The notes beneath the pieces were generated by a model that was not told where the DNA came from, did no database searches, and saw only the letters and a program-made list of their open reading frames with translations. This document shows, in pieces, positions 18,454 through 27,533 of a stretch of DNA of 64,000 nucleotides. Within the stretch, counting starts at the first letter, position 1, and each line of letters begins with the position of its first letter. The translations under genes and the position numbers were made by a program. This DNA is from Gammaproteobacteria bacterium (GTDB taxonomy: Bacteria > Pseudomonadota > Gammaproteobacteria > Burkholderiales > Rhodocyclaceae): assembly GCA_018819515.1 (NCBI GenBank), contig JAHJPX010000007.1, forward strand, positions 62,001-126,000, read 5' to 3'.

Positions 18454-20060
18454 CCGGCGAAGCGCAACTTGCCTTCGTAACGGCCGACGAGTGCCGTCAA
18501 TGGCTGATGACGACGCCACTCAGCAACGCGGTGCAGGCACTCGCCCTCATGTTGCGGCAACTGAACCTGCTCAACCACAGCAACATCGACGCGGCGGAGC
18601 GCTTCGCAATTCTGGAGTTGCTGCGCAAGCGGCTGACGCAGGCGCAGGAGGAAAGCGCCAAGCGCTTCATCGGCAAACCGCTGCCGCTGGTGCCGCCCGA
18701 GCAGGCCGCGTTCGATTCCGCCCAGGCTGTATGGCAGGCGCTGCTGAAGAGCTATGGTCGCTGCATCGAGGCCGAGCTCGGCGCGGGCACGGAGCCCGGC
18801 GAGCAATTGGCGCTGCCGTTTCAGCGCGCGCTGGCCACGCTCGCCGCAGCGCAAGTCGACATCTATCGCGCAGGGCATGAGCCGAGCGCCAAACACTGGC
18901 ACGCCGTGCACGAACTGTACGGCGCAGCCGAGAAGTCGCGCGTTGCCGACATCGAAGTCCCGGACACGCTCCGGCAGGGGAAGACACCTTCGTCGCCGCG
19001 GGCAGTTTGGGCGGAAATCCAGCTGATCCACGCCGCCAGCCCCTACGAGCTGCCCTCCCGCCATCTGGCCTGGGTTTTCCGCTGGTCGCGGCGCTGGTCG
19101 CACAAGGTGACGATACACTCGGTCATCCCGGTGCTGGAAAGCGAAAACGTGCCGCTGAGTGTCGACCTGGCCGATAACCGTCCTGCCGGCTACCAGGCGG
19201 TCGAGGGACCGGATGCACGCTGGCTGGACACCAGCCTCGTCAGGCGGAGCATCAAGAAGCGCCTGAACATGCTCGAGAAGGGGGCTTCTCCCGCCGAACT
19301 CCAGCTCGGCGAAGACTGCACCCAGCCGTCCACCGGGCAGGTGCTCAAGCATGTGTACCAGCGCTGGTGCCGCGGCGGCATTACCCGCAAGCACGAGCGG
19401 ACCGCGACCGGTGCCGTTTGCTCGATCGCCACCAACATCGAGGCGATCTATTTTCACGTGGCCGGCGGGTTGCCCTTCCGGCAACCCGGGTCGAGCAACG
19501 ATGAGACGCTACGGCGTGAGCGCGACGAAATGGCCACCTTCGGCCGTCTCGCCCCAGTCAATCTGGGTGGGCAACGCGCATCCGGTGGCCGCACGGAAGA
19601 GTGGGCGGTCATGGAAGAATGGCAGATGATCAATGAGTCGGCGACCGGTTTCCATGCGGCTCACGCGGTTGACGAATTTCTCGATCGCGTCAATCAACGC
19701 CAACTGGTCGGCGTGCGCCCCCCAGCCGCCAGCGCATTCCTGATCGGCAGCCTGCGCTGGGGCATGATGGCCGAGGATCACCGCCTGCACGTCGGCGTCA
19801 TGATCCTGCCCGGTAAACCTGAAGCCGTCGCGCTCAGGCCGGTAGACCCCTCGGGCGTTCGCGAGCCCTTCAAGCCGGGATTCCTGCTGCCCGAGGTTGC
19901 GGCCGTCGGCTCAACGGCCAGCATAGTTACTCCGCCGGGAATATTTCGGGTCGGCCGCGTTCTCGAACTCGTTGCCGGCAAGACGACGCGGGTTCGTCTG
20001 ACCCGGCTCATCGACCGCGGCATCGACTTCGACCGCGTCGGATTCGAACCGCTAGCCTAG
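18450..20060 (+). CDS. PilZ-like protein, first of a tandem paralogous pair
   Basis: 536 residues, cytosolic, no TM. The N-terminal helical region contains FIGKPLPLVPPEQAAF (about 72-87), matched by YAGKPLPATEAEAAAF in the next gene. The C-terminal half carries both PilZ hallmarks: RxxxR at 313-317 (RKHER) and NxSxxG at 395-400 (NESATG). A Gx-I/L-x-W strand (FLIGSLRWGMM) follows, then VMILPGKPEAVALRP. The spacing between the motifs (~77 residues) is larger than the usual 20-30, so an insertion or variant fold is likely. c-di-GMP binding is inference. It is coupled to the HIT gene and lies 15 bp before its paralogue. Confidence 0.75.
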   Translation: MTGEAQLAFVTADECRQWLMTTPLSNAVQALALMLRQLNLLNHSNIDAAERFAILELLRKRLTQAQEESAKRFIGKPLPLVPPEQAAFDSAQAVWQALLKSYGRCIEAELGAGTEPGEQLALPFQRALATLAAAQVDIYRAGHEPSAKHWHAVHELYGAAEKSRVADIEVPDTLRQGKTPSSPRAVWAEIQLIHAASPYELPSRHLAWVFRWSRRWSHKVTIHSVIPVLESENVPLSVDLADNRPAGYQAVEGPDARWLDTSLVRRSIKKRLNMLEKGASPAELQLGEDCTQPSTGQVLKHVYQRWCRGGITRKHERTATGAVCSIATNIEAIYFHVAGGLPFRQPGSSNDETLRRERDEMATFGRLAPVNLGGQRASGGRTEEWAVMEEWQMINESATGFHAAHAVDEFLDRVNQRQLVGVRPPAASAFLIGSLRWGMMAEDHRLHVGVMILPGKPEAVALRPVDPSGVREPFKPGFLLPEVAAVGSTASIVTPPGIFRVGRVLELVAGKTTRVRLTRLIDRGIDFDRVGFEPLA

Positions 20061-20075
20061 CCACGATCCTCGACA

Positions 20076-21671
20076 ATGAACCACCCTCACAGCGTTCCGG
20101 CCCCCCTGTCCCCCGAGGCGGCGCACTACCGGGAAGTCCTCGCCGGCGTGCCGGTCACCAACGTTCCCCTGGCCTGCGACACGCTAGAGCAACTGCTGCG
20201 CACCATGCAGCACGCGCCACCCTCCGCCGGCGAATACCTGGCATTGCTGGAATCCGCACGCGAGTCGCTGGCCTTTCTGCTCGACACCCTCTCTTCCCGC
20301 TACGCCGGCAAGCCCTTGCCGGCGACGGAAGCCGAAGCGGCGGCGTTCACGCGGACGACGTCGCTCTGGCGCCTGATGGCCGACAGTTACGCGCGCGTCG
20401 CACAACTCGGTTCGGGCGTCCCCGAGATCCAGGGGGAGCTTGCCCTGATCTGCCAGCGCTGCATTTACTACACCGGCCAGGTACTGGTCGAGTACTACCG
20501 CGCCCGGCGCGAAATCGCCTCGGGGCTGTGGCTGGAACTCCACGGCTATTTCGATACGGCCGACGAATGGGGCCTCGCCACTGAATCCGTCGCCGATTCG
20601 ACCAGCGTCACACAGACGACAACCTGCGCCCACACCTACGCGGCCGTGCTGCTGGTCAGCCTGGGCAATCCCGCGGCGCGCACGCCGCGCGAACTCGCCT
20701 GGATCATCCGCTGGGCGCAACTGATGGCGAACTACACGCTGGTGGTGCGGCCGGACGAAGAGGCCGGCGGGCGGGGTTACGGTGTCGATCTCATGCGCGA
20801 CGACGGCCCGCTGCCGGTCGACCATCTCTCGGCCACGCATTCGGCGCGGCTGTTCGATACCACCGCGCTGGGGGAAACGGTCAAGCAGCTATTCACCCGC
20901 CTCAAGGCCGGAGAGAGTCCGGCCGCCATCGGCCTCGGCGATGACTGCTCGCCGGCAGGCGCTTCGCGGCTGCTGTTGCGGCTCTATCGTCCCTGGTGCC
21001 TGGCCGCAATGCCACGACGGTTCGAGCGCAATCGCGCGTCCGGCATTTTGCCGGTCGCCTACAGCATGGATTGCATCTACTTCCACGTGACGGGTGGCGA
21101 CTTCACGCAGCCGCAGCACACGCGCACCTATTCGCGCATGGATGCCGACATGCTGTGGACCTACCGCAACCAGATGGACCCCACTCAGCCCCTGCACGTG
21201 CGCGCCACCGAACTCGGCTACGCGCTCGATACTTGGAATATTGTCGACCAGTCGTTGAACGGCTTCCGGGTGGTTCGCAATGCCGCCGGCCCGCGCGTCG
21301 AATACGGCCAGCTGGTTGCCCTCAAGTTCCCCGGCACGGACCAGTTCCTGCTCGGCCACATTACTTGGCTGGTCGCGCAAAACAACGGGGAACTGGAGGC
21401 TGGCATCCAGGTTATGCCGGGGCCGGCCAAGGGTGTCGGCGTCCGCCCGACCGGTCTCGGTGTATCGCAAAATGAACAGTACACGCGCGGCTTTTTCGTT
21501 CCGCCGGTCACCGCGCTCAAGGAACCGATTTCGATCATCGTTCCCAACGGCTGGCACCAAACCGGTCGCACCATCGAGGTATTCACCGACCGACCCGTAC
21601 TGGCGCGACTCGGCGAACTGATTTCCCGCGGGCCGAATTTCGATCGCTGCGCGTTCAGCCTGGCGACCTGA
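20076..21671 (+). CDS. PilZ-like protein, second of a tandem paralogous pair
   Basis: 531 residues, alignable with the preceding protein end to end. Shared blocks include GESPAAIGLGDDC versus GASPAELQLGEDC, and CIYFHVTGG versus AIYFHVAGG. It keeps the PilZ-type motifs RxxxR (314-318, RRFER) and DxSxxG (391-396, DQSLNG), followed by FLLGHITWL and VMPGPAKGVGVRP. Its 3' end overlaps the convergent phoR by 17 bp. The role is unknown; a c-di-GMP effector is a reasonable inference. Confidence 0.75.
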   Translation: MNHPHSVPAPLSPEAAHYREVLAGVPVTNVPLACDTLEQLLRTMQHAPPSAGEYLALLESARESLAFLLDTLSSRYAGKPLPATEAEAAAFTRTTSLWRLMADSYARVAQLGSGVPEIQGELALICQRCIYYTGQVLVEYYRARREIASGLWLELHGYFDTADEWGLATESVADSTSVTQTTTCAHTYAAVLLVSLGNPAARTPRELAWIIRWAQLMANYTLVVRPDEEAGGRGYGVDLMRDDGPLPVDHLSATHSARLFDTTALGETVKQLFTRLKAGESPAAIGLGDDCSPAGASRLLLRLYRPWCLAAMPRRFERNRASGILPVAYSMDCIYFHVTGGDFTQPQHTRTYSRMDADMLWTYRNQMDPTQPLHVRATELGYALDTWNIVDQSLNGFRVVRNAAGPRVEYGQLVALKFPGTDQFLLGHITWLVAQNNGELEAGIQVMPGPAKGVGVRPTGLGVSQNEQYTRGFFVPPVTALKEPISIIVPNGWHQTGRTIEVFTDRPVLARLGELISRGPNFDRCAFSLAT

Positions 21672-22908
21672 CCGGCTCCGGCACGATGCATCGCGCCGGC
21701 AGGTGGGCGGTAAAGCAACTGCCCTCGCCCGGCCGGCTCTCGACTTGCAGGCGGCCGCCATGCCTTTCGAGGACATGCTTGACGATGGCCAGGCCCAGGC
21801 CGGTACCCCCGGTTTCACGCGAACGACCCCGGTCGACCCGATAGAAGCGCTCGGTCAGCCGGGAAATGTGCTGCGGCTCGACGCCGATGCCATTGTCCGC
21901 GACGGCGAACGTGGCTCCACCGCTGCTGTCCCCTTGCCAGAGTAGTTCGATGCGGCCTCCGGCAGGCGTGTAGCGTACTGCGTTGGACGCCAGGTTGCCG
22001 AACGCGCTGCGCAGTTCGCGCGGGTTGCCGAGCAACAGCGACGGCCCGTGGTCGACCAGCACGATCTCATGGCGTCCCGCCGAAAGCACTTCCGCCTCTT
22101 CCCGCACGTCGGCCAGCACCGCCGCCATCGTCATCTGTTCCTCCTGCGGCGGCGCATCGGTTTCCAGCGCCGACAGCGTCAACAGGTCTTCGATCAAATG
22201 CCGCATGCGCGTCGCCTGTTCGCCGGCCAGCGTCAGCATGTGTCTGGCCTCGTCCGGAGCGAGGTCCTCCCAGCCGTCGACCAGCGTGTCGATGAAGCCG
22301 GAAACCACTGTCAGCGGCGTCTTCAGTTCGTGCGAAACATTGGCCACGAAATCCCGCCGCATGGTTTCCAGGCGTTCAAACTGCGTGATGTCGCGCACCA
22401 GCAGCATCAGCCGGCCCTGGCCAAAAGGCACCGCCCGCACCTGGAGACTCTGCCCGGGCGAGCGAACCGAACGTAACAGCCGCGGCATCGCGTATTGCCC
22501 ACCTTGCAAGTAGGCGACGAACTGCGGTTCGCGGACGATGTTGATGATCGGCGCACCGGTGTCGTGGGCGGTGTCGATGCCGAGCAATTGTTCCGCCTTG
22601 GCGTTGGCCCATTCGACCGCCAACTGCCCGCCAAGGATGACGACGCCGTCGGGCATGGCTTGCGCCGCCTGCTGGAAGCGGTCCAGCGCCTCGTGCAGTT
22701 GCTCGCGCTGCTCCGCCGTCTTCCGGGCGCGCTTGTGCAGGGCAAGGAAGGCTTCACCCCAGCGGCCCGTCGCATCGGGAACGGGGGTACCGACCGGCTG
22801 TCGCGCCCAGCGAACCAGGCGTCGCAACAGGATGCCGTCGCGGGCGAACTTCGCGGCCGCGATCGCCGCGGCCAGCCCGACCAGGACCCAGAGCCAGGCG
22901 TCGCTCAA
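21655..22908 (-). CDS. phoR: Phosphate-regulon sensor histidine kinase
   Basis: 417 residues. One N-terminal membrane segment ([18 protein letters not shown]) is followed by a PAS domain at ~75-170 and HisKA with phospho-acceptor His193 in [10 protein letters not shown]. The HATPase domain has N, G1 and G2 boxes ([32 protein letters not shown]). The short membrane anchor without a periplasmic sensor is typical of PhoR, which senses phosphate through PstSCAB/PhoU. It is coupled to phoB by a 4-bp overlap. No pst or phoU genes are in the window. Confidence 0.94.
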   Translation of the reverse strand: MSDAWLWVLVGLAAAIAAAKFARDGILLRRLVRWARQPVGTPVPDATGRWGEAFLALHKRARKTAEQREQLHEALDRFQQAAQAMPDGVVILGGQLAVEWANAKAEQLLGIDTAHDTGAPIINIVREPQFVAYLQGGQYAMPRLLRSVRSPGQSLQVRAVPFGQGRLMLLVRDITQFERLETMRRDFVANVSHELKTPLTVVSGFIDTLVDGWEDLAPDEARHMLTLAGEQATRMRHLIEDLLTLSALETDAPPQEEQMTMAAVLADVREEAEVLSAGRHEIVLVDHGPSLLLGNPRELRSAFGNLASNAVRYTPAGGRIELLWQGDSSGGATFAVADNGIGVEPQHISRLTERFYRVDRGRSRETGGTGLGLAIVKHVLERHGGRLQVESRPGEGSCFTAHLPARCIVPEPVRSPG

Positions 22909-23597
22909 TTCGCGTCCGCCGATAGGCGATAGCCGCTGCCGCGGACCGTCTGGATCAGCCTGTCGAGCCCGCTCGGTTCCAGCGCACCGCGCAGACGGCG
23001 GATATGCACGTCCACGGTTCGTTCTTCGACGAACACATGGTCGCCCCAGACCTGATCCAGCAACTGGCTGCGGCTATGCACCCGCTCCGGGTGGGTGATC
23101 AGGAAATGCAGCAAACGAAACTCGGTGGGGCCGATGCTCACCGGCTGGCCGGTTGCCGTCACCCGGTGACTGACCGGATCGACGCGCAAGCCGCCGATTT
23201 CAACGGCGTCTTCGGTGGTCTCGGGGGCGCGCCGCCGCAACACCGCCTGAATGCGCGCGAGCAGTTCGCGCGGGCTGAACGGCTTGGTGATGTAGTCGTC
23301 GGCACCGGTTTCCAGACCCTGCACCTTGTCGCGCTCGTCGCCACGCGCGGTCAGCATGATGATCGGCACGCCACGGGTGCGCGCTTCACCGCGCAAACGG
23401 CGCGCCAGCTCCAGGCCGCTCATGCCTGGCAGCATCCAGTCGAGCAGCACCAGATCCGGCAGTGCATCGTTGATCCGGCGCTGCGCCGACTCGGCATCCA
23501 GCGCGCCGACCACTTCGTGGCCCGCGCGCTTCAGGTTGACCGCGATCAGGGTCTGGATCGCGGGTTCATCTTCGACAACGAGTATCGTGGCAGCCAT
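22905..23597 (-). CDS. phoB: Phosphate-regulon response regulator
   Basis: A 230-residue OmpR/PhoB-family regulator. The receiver domain has acidic ED at 10-11 and phospho-acceptor Asp53 (LLDWMLPG). The C-terminal winged helix-turn-helix ends in [10 protein letters not shown] and RGSGYRLS. It binds Pho boxes under phosphate limitation; a good Pho box lies 56 bp upstream of its own start. It is first in the phoB-phoR unit. Confidence 0.95.
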   Translation of the reverse strand: MAATILVVEDEPAIQTLIAVNLKRAGHEVVGALDAESAQRRINDALPDLVLLDWMLPGMSGLELARRLRGEARTRGVPIIMLTARGDERDKVQGLETGADDYITKPFSPRELLARIQAVLRRRAPETTEDAVEIGGLRVDPVSHRVTATGQPVSIGPTEFRLLHFLITHPERVHSRSQLLDQVWGDHVFVEERTVDVHIRRLRGALEPSGLDRLIQTVRGSGYRLSADAN

Positions 23598-23652
23598 AAG
23601 CGTAGTAAGGGATTGGAACCTTGTTAGAACGCCTGTAGTCTATTGCCGCTGA

Positions 23653-23670
23653 ATGACGGAATTGTGACAG
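23653..23670 (-). promoter_or_regulatory. Pho box upstream of phoB
   Basis: On the minus strand the sequence reads CTGTCACAATTCCGTCAT, two 7-mers (CTGTCAC, CCGTCAT) separated by 4 AT bases. This matches the PhoB box layout (CTGTCAT-N4-CTGTCAT) with one mismatch in each repeat. It sits 56 bp before the phoB start, where autoregulation would be expected. Confidence 0.7.
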
Positions 23671-23760
23671 CAACTCCGCCGCCACCGGCTGAATCCGGGT
23701 GGCGGCTGCGCTATGATAGGCGCCCCGAGCGGATTTTTCCGCAACTGAAACATAAACATC

Positions 23761-24192
23761 ATGGCTGGCCTGGACAAACACACGCCGATTCCGACTGAAA
23801 TCAAATTGCACCAGCAATCGAAGTTGATGGAAGTCAGCTTTGCTGATGGCGCCAATTTCAAGCTGCCGTATGAGTATTTGCGCGTCTATTCCCCCTCGGC
23901 CGAGGTACGCGGCCATGGACCGGGCGAGGAAACGCTGCAAACCGGCAAACGCAACGTCGACATCACCAATCTGGCGGCAGTCGGCAACTACGCCGTGCAG
24001 CCGACGTTCTCCGACGGCCACGACAGCGGCATCTACTCGTGGGACCTGCTCTACGACCTGGGGATCAACTACGAGTCGTACTGGCAGACCTACCTGATCC
24101 GCCTCGACGCGGCCGGCGAAAGCCGCGACGTCGATTCATCGATCCGGCCACCGAAATCGCCCGGCGGCGGCGGTTCCTGCGGCAGCCACTGA
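23761..24192 (+). CDS. DUF971 protein (gamma-butyrobetaine hydroxylase-like N-terminal domain)
   Basis: 143 residues. The core [20 protein letters not shown] and the [20 protein letters not shown] block are diagnostic of the DUF971/GBBH-like domain, with its conserved HDSGIY segment. It ends in a Gly/Cys tail (GGGGSCGSH). Members are linked to Fe-S cluster metabolism in some systems, but function here is not established. It lies 2 bp upstream of ubiE, probably in one operon. Confidence 0.9.
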   Translation: MAGLDKHTPIPTEIKLHQQSKLMEVSFADGANFKLPYEYLRVYSPSAEVRGHGPGEETLQTGKRNVDITNLAAVGNYAVQPTFSDGHDSGIYSWDLLYDLGINYESYWQTYLIRLDAAGESRDVDSSIRPPKSPGGGGSCGSH

Positions 24193-24194
24193 GC

Positions 24195-24926
24195 ATGAGC
24201 GACACCCATTTCGGCTACGAGACCGTCAAGGAGACGGAGAAGGCGAAGCGCGTCGAAGGTGTGTTTTCATCGGTCGCGCAGAAGTACGACATCATGAACG
24301 ATGTAATGTCGGCGGGTCTGCACCGCCTCTGGAAGGCCTTCACCATTCAGGTCTCGGGCGTCCGTACGGGTGACCGCGTGCTCGACGTCGCCGGCGGCAC
24401 GGCCGATCTTTCCTTGGCTTTTGCCAGGCGCGTTGGCGAGACGGGTGAAGTCTGGCTGACCGACATCAACAACGCCATGCTGACGCGCGGCCGCGACCGC
24501 TTGCTGGACGAAGGCGTGCTGGGACCGGTCGCCCAGTGCGATGCCGAGAAGCTGCCTTTCCCGGACAACCACTTCGACATCGTTACGGTCGCTTTCGGTT
24601 TGCGCAACATGACGCACAAGGAACTGGCGCTGGCCGAGATGGCTCGCGTGCTCCGCCCCGGCGGGCGACTGCTGGTGCTGGAATTTTCCAAGGTCTGGGA
24701 ACCGCTGACGCCGTTCTACGACCTCTACTCCTTCAAGGTGCTGCCCTGGCTGGGCAGCAAGATTGCCGGCGATGCCGACAGCTACCGCTATCTCGCCGAA
24801 TCGATTCGCGTGCATCCCGATCAGGAGACGTTGAAAGGGATGATGGAGCAGGCGGGTCTGGAGAAGGTGGAGTATTTTAATCTGACCGCCGGCGTCGTCG
24901 CCCTGCACCGAGGCTACAAGCTCTAA
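24195..24926 (+). CDS. ubiE: Ubiquinone/menaquinone C-methyltransferase
   Basis: A 243-residue SAM-dependent methyltransferase acting on the quinone ring. Motifs are [17 protein letters not shown] near the N-terminus, SAM loop [15 protein letters not shown], and ERC signature [13 protein letters not shown]. The C-terminus ends [16 protein letters not shown], as in the family. The frame extends upstream to 24039, but ATG 24195 ([11 protein letters not shown]) gives the standard length and start. Confidence 0.95.
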   Translation: MSDTHFGYETVKETEKAKRVEGVFSSVAQKYDIMNDVMSAGLHRLWKAFTIQVSGVRTGDRVLDVAGGTADLSLAFARRVGETGEVWLTDINNAMLTRGRDRLLDEGVLGPVAQCDAEKLPFPDNHFDIVTVAFGLRNMTHKELALAEMARVLRPGGRLLVLEFSKVWEPLTPFYDLYSFKVLPWLGSKIAGDADSYRYLAESIRVHPDQETLKGMMEQAGLEKVEYFNLTAGVVALHRGYKL

Positions 24927-24952
24927 CGGCTGATGAATCCGGCAGGTCGCCA

Positions 24953-25516
24953 ATGATCGAGAGTTTTGTTGTCGGCGCGCTCAACCACCTGCTCGGGCAG
25001 GCGACGTGGGCGCGCAAGCAGTTGCAGCCCTTTGCCGGACGACGGGCCCGATTCGACATGCCGCCCTGGCAACTGTCATTCGCAGTCACCGCGGATGGCC
25101 TGTTCGAGCCTGTCGGCGAAGGCGATGTCGATGTGACCGTCACGTTGCCCGCCGAAACGCCGCTGGTCGCCCTGCAAGGCGTCGACCACGCCATGGCCGA
25201 CGCGCACGTGACCGGCAATGCCGAATTCGCGACCGCCCTGTCCTTCGTACTGAAGCACCTGCGCTGGGACGCCGAGGAGGATTTGTCGAAGCTGGTCGGC
25301 GACGTCGCGGCCCACCGCATTGCCGGCGTGTCGTCACGGCTGACTTTTTGGCAGAAGGAGGCGGGGCGCAATCTCGCCGAAAACCTGGCCGAGTATCTGG
25401 GCGAGGAGTCGCGGCTGCTGGTGCCGGCGCGCGAACTTGCCAACTTCCGCGAAGAACTGGCAGACTTCGCCCAGCGAATCGAAAGACTCGAAGCCCGCGC
25501 CAAGACGCTGGCCTGA
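24953..25516 (+). CDS. ubiJ: Ubiquinone biosynthesis accessory factor UbiJ (SCP2 domain)
   Basis: 187 residues. The SCP2-like lipid-binding domain (~1-120) contains VALQGVDHAMADAHVTGNAE and LRWDAEEDLSKLVGDVAAHR. A C-terminal coiled coil (FREELADFAQRIERLEARAK) follows. UbiJ is a non-catalytic lipid-handling partner in the soluble Ubi complex. The segment AGVSSRLTFWQKEAG (about 123-137) is encoded by repeat copy 7 in reverse orientation. In many proteobacteria ubiB follows ubiJ. Here a DUF3365 cytochrome follows instead. Confidence 0.9.
   Translation: MIESFVVGALNHLLGQATWARKQLQPFAGRRARFDMPPWQLSFAVTADGLFEPVGEGDVDVTVTLPAETPLVALQGVDHAMADAHVTGNAEFATALSFVLKHLRWDAEEDLSKLVGDVAAHRIAGVSSRLTFWQKEAGRNLAENLAEYLGEESRLLVPARELANFREELADFAQRIERLEARAKTLA
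25325..25348 (-). repeat. Dispersed 24-bp repeat, copy 7 (reverse orientation)
   Basis: 23/24 match, on the minus strand inside ubiJ. The gene reads the complement as GVSSRLTF. Confidence 0.9.
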
Positions 25517-25556
25517 TTTCGGCTTCGCACCGCCCACAACCAAGGAGGAAACACCC

Positions 25557-26120
25557 ATGCTGCGCAAGACAGCTCTTACGCTCGCCCTCGCTTGCGCGTT
25601 GCCCGCGCTGGCCGCCGAAGACACCCTGCTCGCCGAGGCCCGCTCGGTCGCCACGGCCATCCCGCCCAAGCTGCTGGAGGTACTTGCGGACGAGATCGCC
25701 AAGGGCGGCCCGGAAAGTGCCATCGGCGTCTGCCGCGAGAAGGCGCCGGCCATGGCCAAGGCGGCTTCCGAAAAGTCAGGCTGGGCGATACGCCGCGTCA
25801 GCCTGAAGAACCGCAACCCGAAGGCGGTGCCGGATGCCTGGGAACAGGGTGTGCTGGAGGAATTCGACCGCCGGGTGGCGGCGGGTGAAAAACCTGCCAG
25901 CCTTGAGAAAGGCGAATCCGTGACGGTCGACGGCAAGCCGATGTATCGCTACATGAAGGCGCTACCGACGCAGGAACTCTGCGTGCAGTGCCACGGCCCG
26001 GCAGACAAGATATCGCCGGCCGTCCAGGCCAGGCTCAAGGAACTCTACCCGGACGACAAGGCGACCGGCTTCAATATCGGTGCGATCCGGGGCGCCATCA
26101 CGATCAAGAAGCCGTTGTAA
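25557..26120 (+). CDS. DUF3365 (Tll0287-like) periplasmic c-type heme protein
   Basis: 187 residues from ATG 25557, preceded by a strong ribosome-binding site (AAGGAGG). The signal peptide is MLRKTALTLALACALPALAA. One heme c motif CVQCH (in QELCVQCHGPADK) lies near residue 143, within a Tll0287-like domain (GFNIGAIRGAITIKKPL at the end). It is probably a redox or heme-based sensor protein in the periplasm. Repeat copy 8 encodes SEKSGWAIRRVSL (~71-83), where the family has a natural conserved ...GWxIRRxSLKxRNPxN... strand; the match may be partly coincidental. Confidence 0.88.
   Translation: MLRKTALTLALACALPALAAEDTLLAEARSVATAIPPKLLEVLADEIAKGGPESAIGVCREKAPAMAKAASEKSGWAIRRVSLKNRNPKAVPDAWEQGVLEEFDRRVAAGEKPASLEKGESVTVDGKPMYRYMKALPTQELCVQCHGPADKISPAVQARLKELYPDDKATGFNIGAIRGAITIKKPL
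25771..25794 (+). repeat. Dispersed 24-bp repeat, copy 8 (diverged)
   Basis: 20/24 match, read as EKSGWAIRR in the DUF3365 protein. It may be a copy that adapted to a conserved protein motif, or a chance resemblance. Confidence 0.55.
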
Positions 26121-26130
26121 TCGCCGAGGT

Positions 26131-26154
26131 GGCGTGTCGCCACGGCTGACTTTT
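26131..26154 (-). repeat. Dispersed 24-bp repeat, copy 9 (intergenic, reverse orientation)
   Basis: 24/24 match in the 33-bp gap between the convergent DUF3365 and outer-membrane-factor genes; its last base is the first base of the latter's stop codon. It forms a hairpin GTGGCG-ACA-CGCCAC and could act as a terminator. Confidence 0.92.
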
Positions 26155-27533
26155 CAGGCCCCGCCGCCCAGCGCCTTGTAGAGCTGGGCGGCGGTGGTCA
26201 GCCCGGCGCGGCGCGTGGCGACCACCGACTGCTGCGCATTGAACAGTTCGCGCTGGGCATCGAGCACTTCCAGATAGCTGCTGATCCCCGCCTCGTAGCG
26301 GGCGTCGGCGATGCGCTTGCGTGCCGACTGCGCCTGCTCGGCTGCTTCGAGCGCGGCAAGTTGTGTCGCCAGCTTGTCGCGTGCGGCAAGCAGGTCGGCC
26401 ACTTCGCGGAAAGCGGCCTGGACCGTCTTTTCATAGTCGGCGACGGCCACGACCTTGCGTGCTTCGGCGACGTCGACATTCGCCGCGACGCGGCCGAAGT
26501 CGAACAGTGGCAGGCGCAGCGCGGGCTGGTAGTTCCAGGCTTCGCTGTCGGACTCGAACAGGCCCGACAGCGTACGGCTGGCGGTACCGAAAGCACCGGT
26601 CAGGGAGATGCGCGGCAGGAAAGCCGCCCGGGCGGCGCCGATGTTGGCATTGGCGGCAATCAGTTTCTGTTCCGCCGCCAGTACATCGGGACGCTGCACC
26701 AGCACGTCGGAAGGCAGGCCGGCGGCGAGGTCGGCGACAACGCCCTGCTCGGCCAGCTTCGTTTCCGTCGCCAGTTTTTCGAGCGGCTTGCCGACCAGCA
26801 GCGTGAGCGCGTTGTTGGCAGCCGTCTGCTGGCGTTCGAGGTTGGCGAGCTCCGCTTTCGACGCCTGCCAGGCGCCGTCCGCGGCCAGGTAGTCGAGGTC
26901 GCCGGCGATGCCGACGTCGCGGCGGCGCGAAATGAGCTTGCGCGTTTCCTCGCGCGTCGCCACCGTCTCGCGGGCGAGCGCCGTGCGCTCATTCATTTCC
27001 AGCAGCACGAACCAGGCGTTGGCGACATCGGAAATCAGCGACAGCTTGAACGCCCGCTGCGCTTCTTCGGTGGCCAGATAGCTGCGCCTGGCGGCCTCGG
27101 CCAGGTTGGCGACGCGCCCCCAGAAATCCAGCTCGAAGCTGACCATCGAGACGTTGACGTCGTAGCGGTGGCTGGTGATCCCGCTACCGGTGGCAGACAG
27201 ATCGGCCGGCGTGTGGGCGTGCGTGCCGCTGGCAGCGAGGTCGATATTCGGCAGGCGGTCGGCACGCGTCACGCCGTACAAGCCGCGCGCCTCCTCGACG
27301 CGCGCGACGGCGATACGCAGGTCGCGATTGTGTTCGAGCGCATCGGCAATCAGCGCCTGCAGTTGCGCGTCGGGAAAGTAGGCGCGCCAGTCGAGGCCGG
27401 CGACGACCCGGGTGCCGGACGCATCCGTTTCCGCCCAGTTGGCGGCCACCGGCGCGGTCGGCCGTTCGTAGTTAGGCGCCAGCGAGCAACCGGCTATGAG
27501 GATGGTGCCGATGAGCGCGATGGACTTACGCAT
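26154..27533 (-). CDS. Outer-membrane efflux lipoprotein (TolC/OprM family)
   Basis: 459 residues from MRKSIALIGTILIAGCSLAP. Lipobox Cys16 indicates a lipid-anchored outer-membrane factor. Two OEP repeats of long helices follow (FELDFWGRVANLAEAARRSY, and LRLPLFDFGRVAANVDVAEA in the second). It forms the outer-membrane channel of the RND pump encoded upstream. The frame is open to 27617, but the lipoprotein start fixes ATG 27533, overlapping the pump gene by 8 bp. Confidence 0.94.
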   Translation of the reverse strand: MRKSIALIGTILIAGCSLAPNYERPTAPVAANWAETDASGTRVVAGLDWRAYFPDAQLQALIADALEHNRDLRIAVARVEEARGLYGVTRADRLPNIDLAASGTHAHTPADLSATGSGITSHRYDVNVSMVSFELDFWGRVANLAEAARRSYLATEEAQRAFKLSLISDVANAWFVLLEMNERTALARETVATREETRKLISRRRDVGIAGDLDYLAADGAWQASKAELANLERQQTAANNALTLLVGKPLEKLATETKLAEQGVVADLAAGLPSDVLVQRPDVLAAEQKLIAANANIGAARAAFLPRISLTGAFGTASRTLSGLFESDSEAWNYQPALRLPLFDFGRVAANVDVAEARKVVAVADYEKTVQAAFREVADLLAARDKLATQLAALEAAEQAQSARKRIADARYEAGISSYLEVLDAQRELFNAQQSVVATRRAGLTTAAQLYKALGGGA

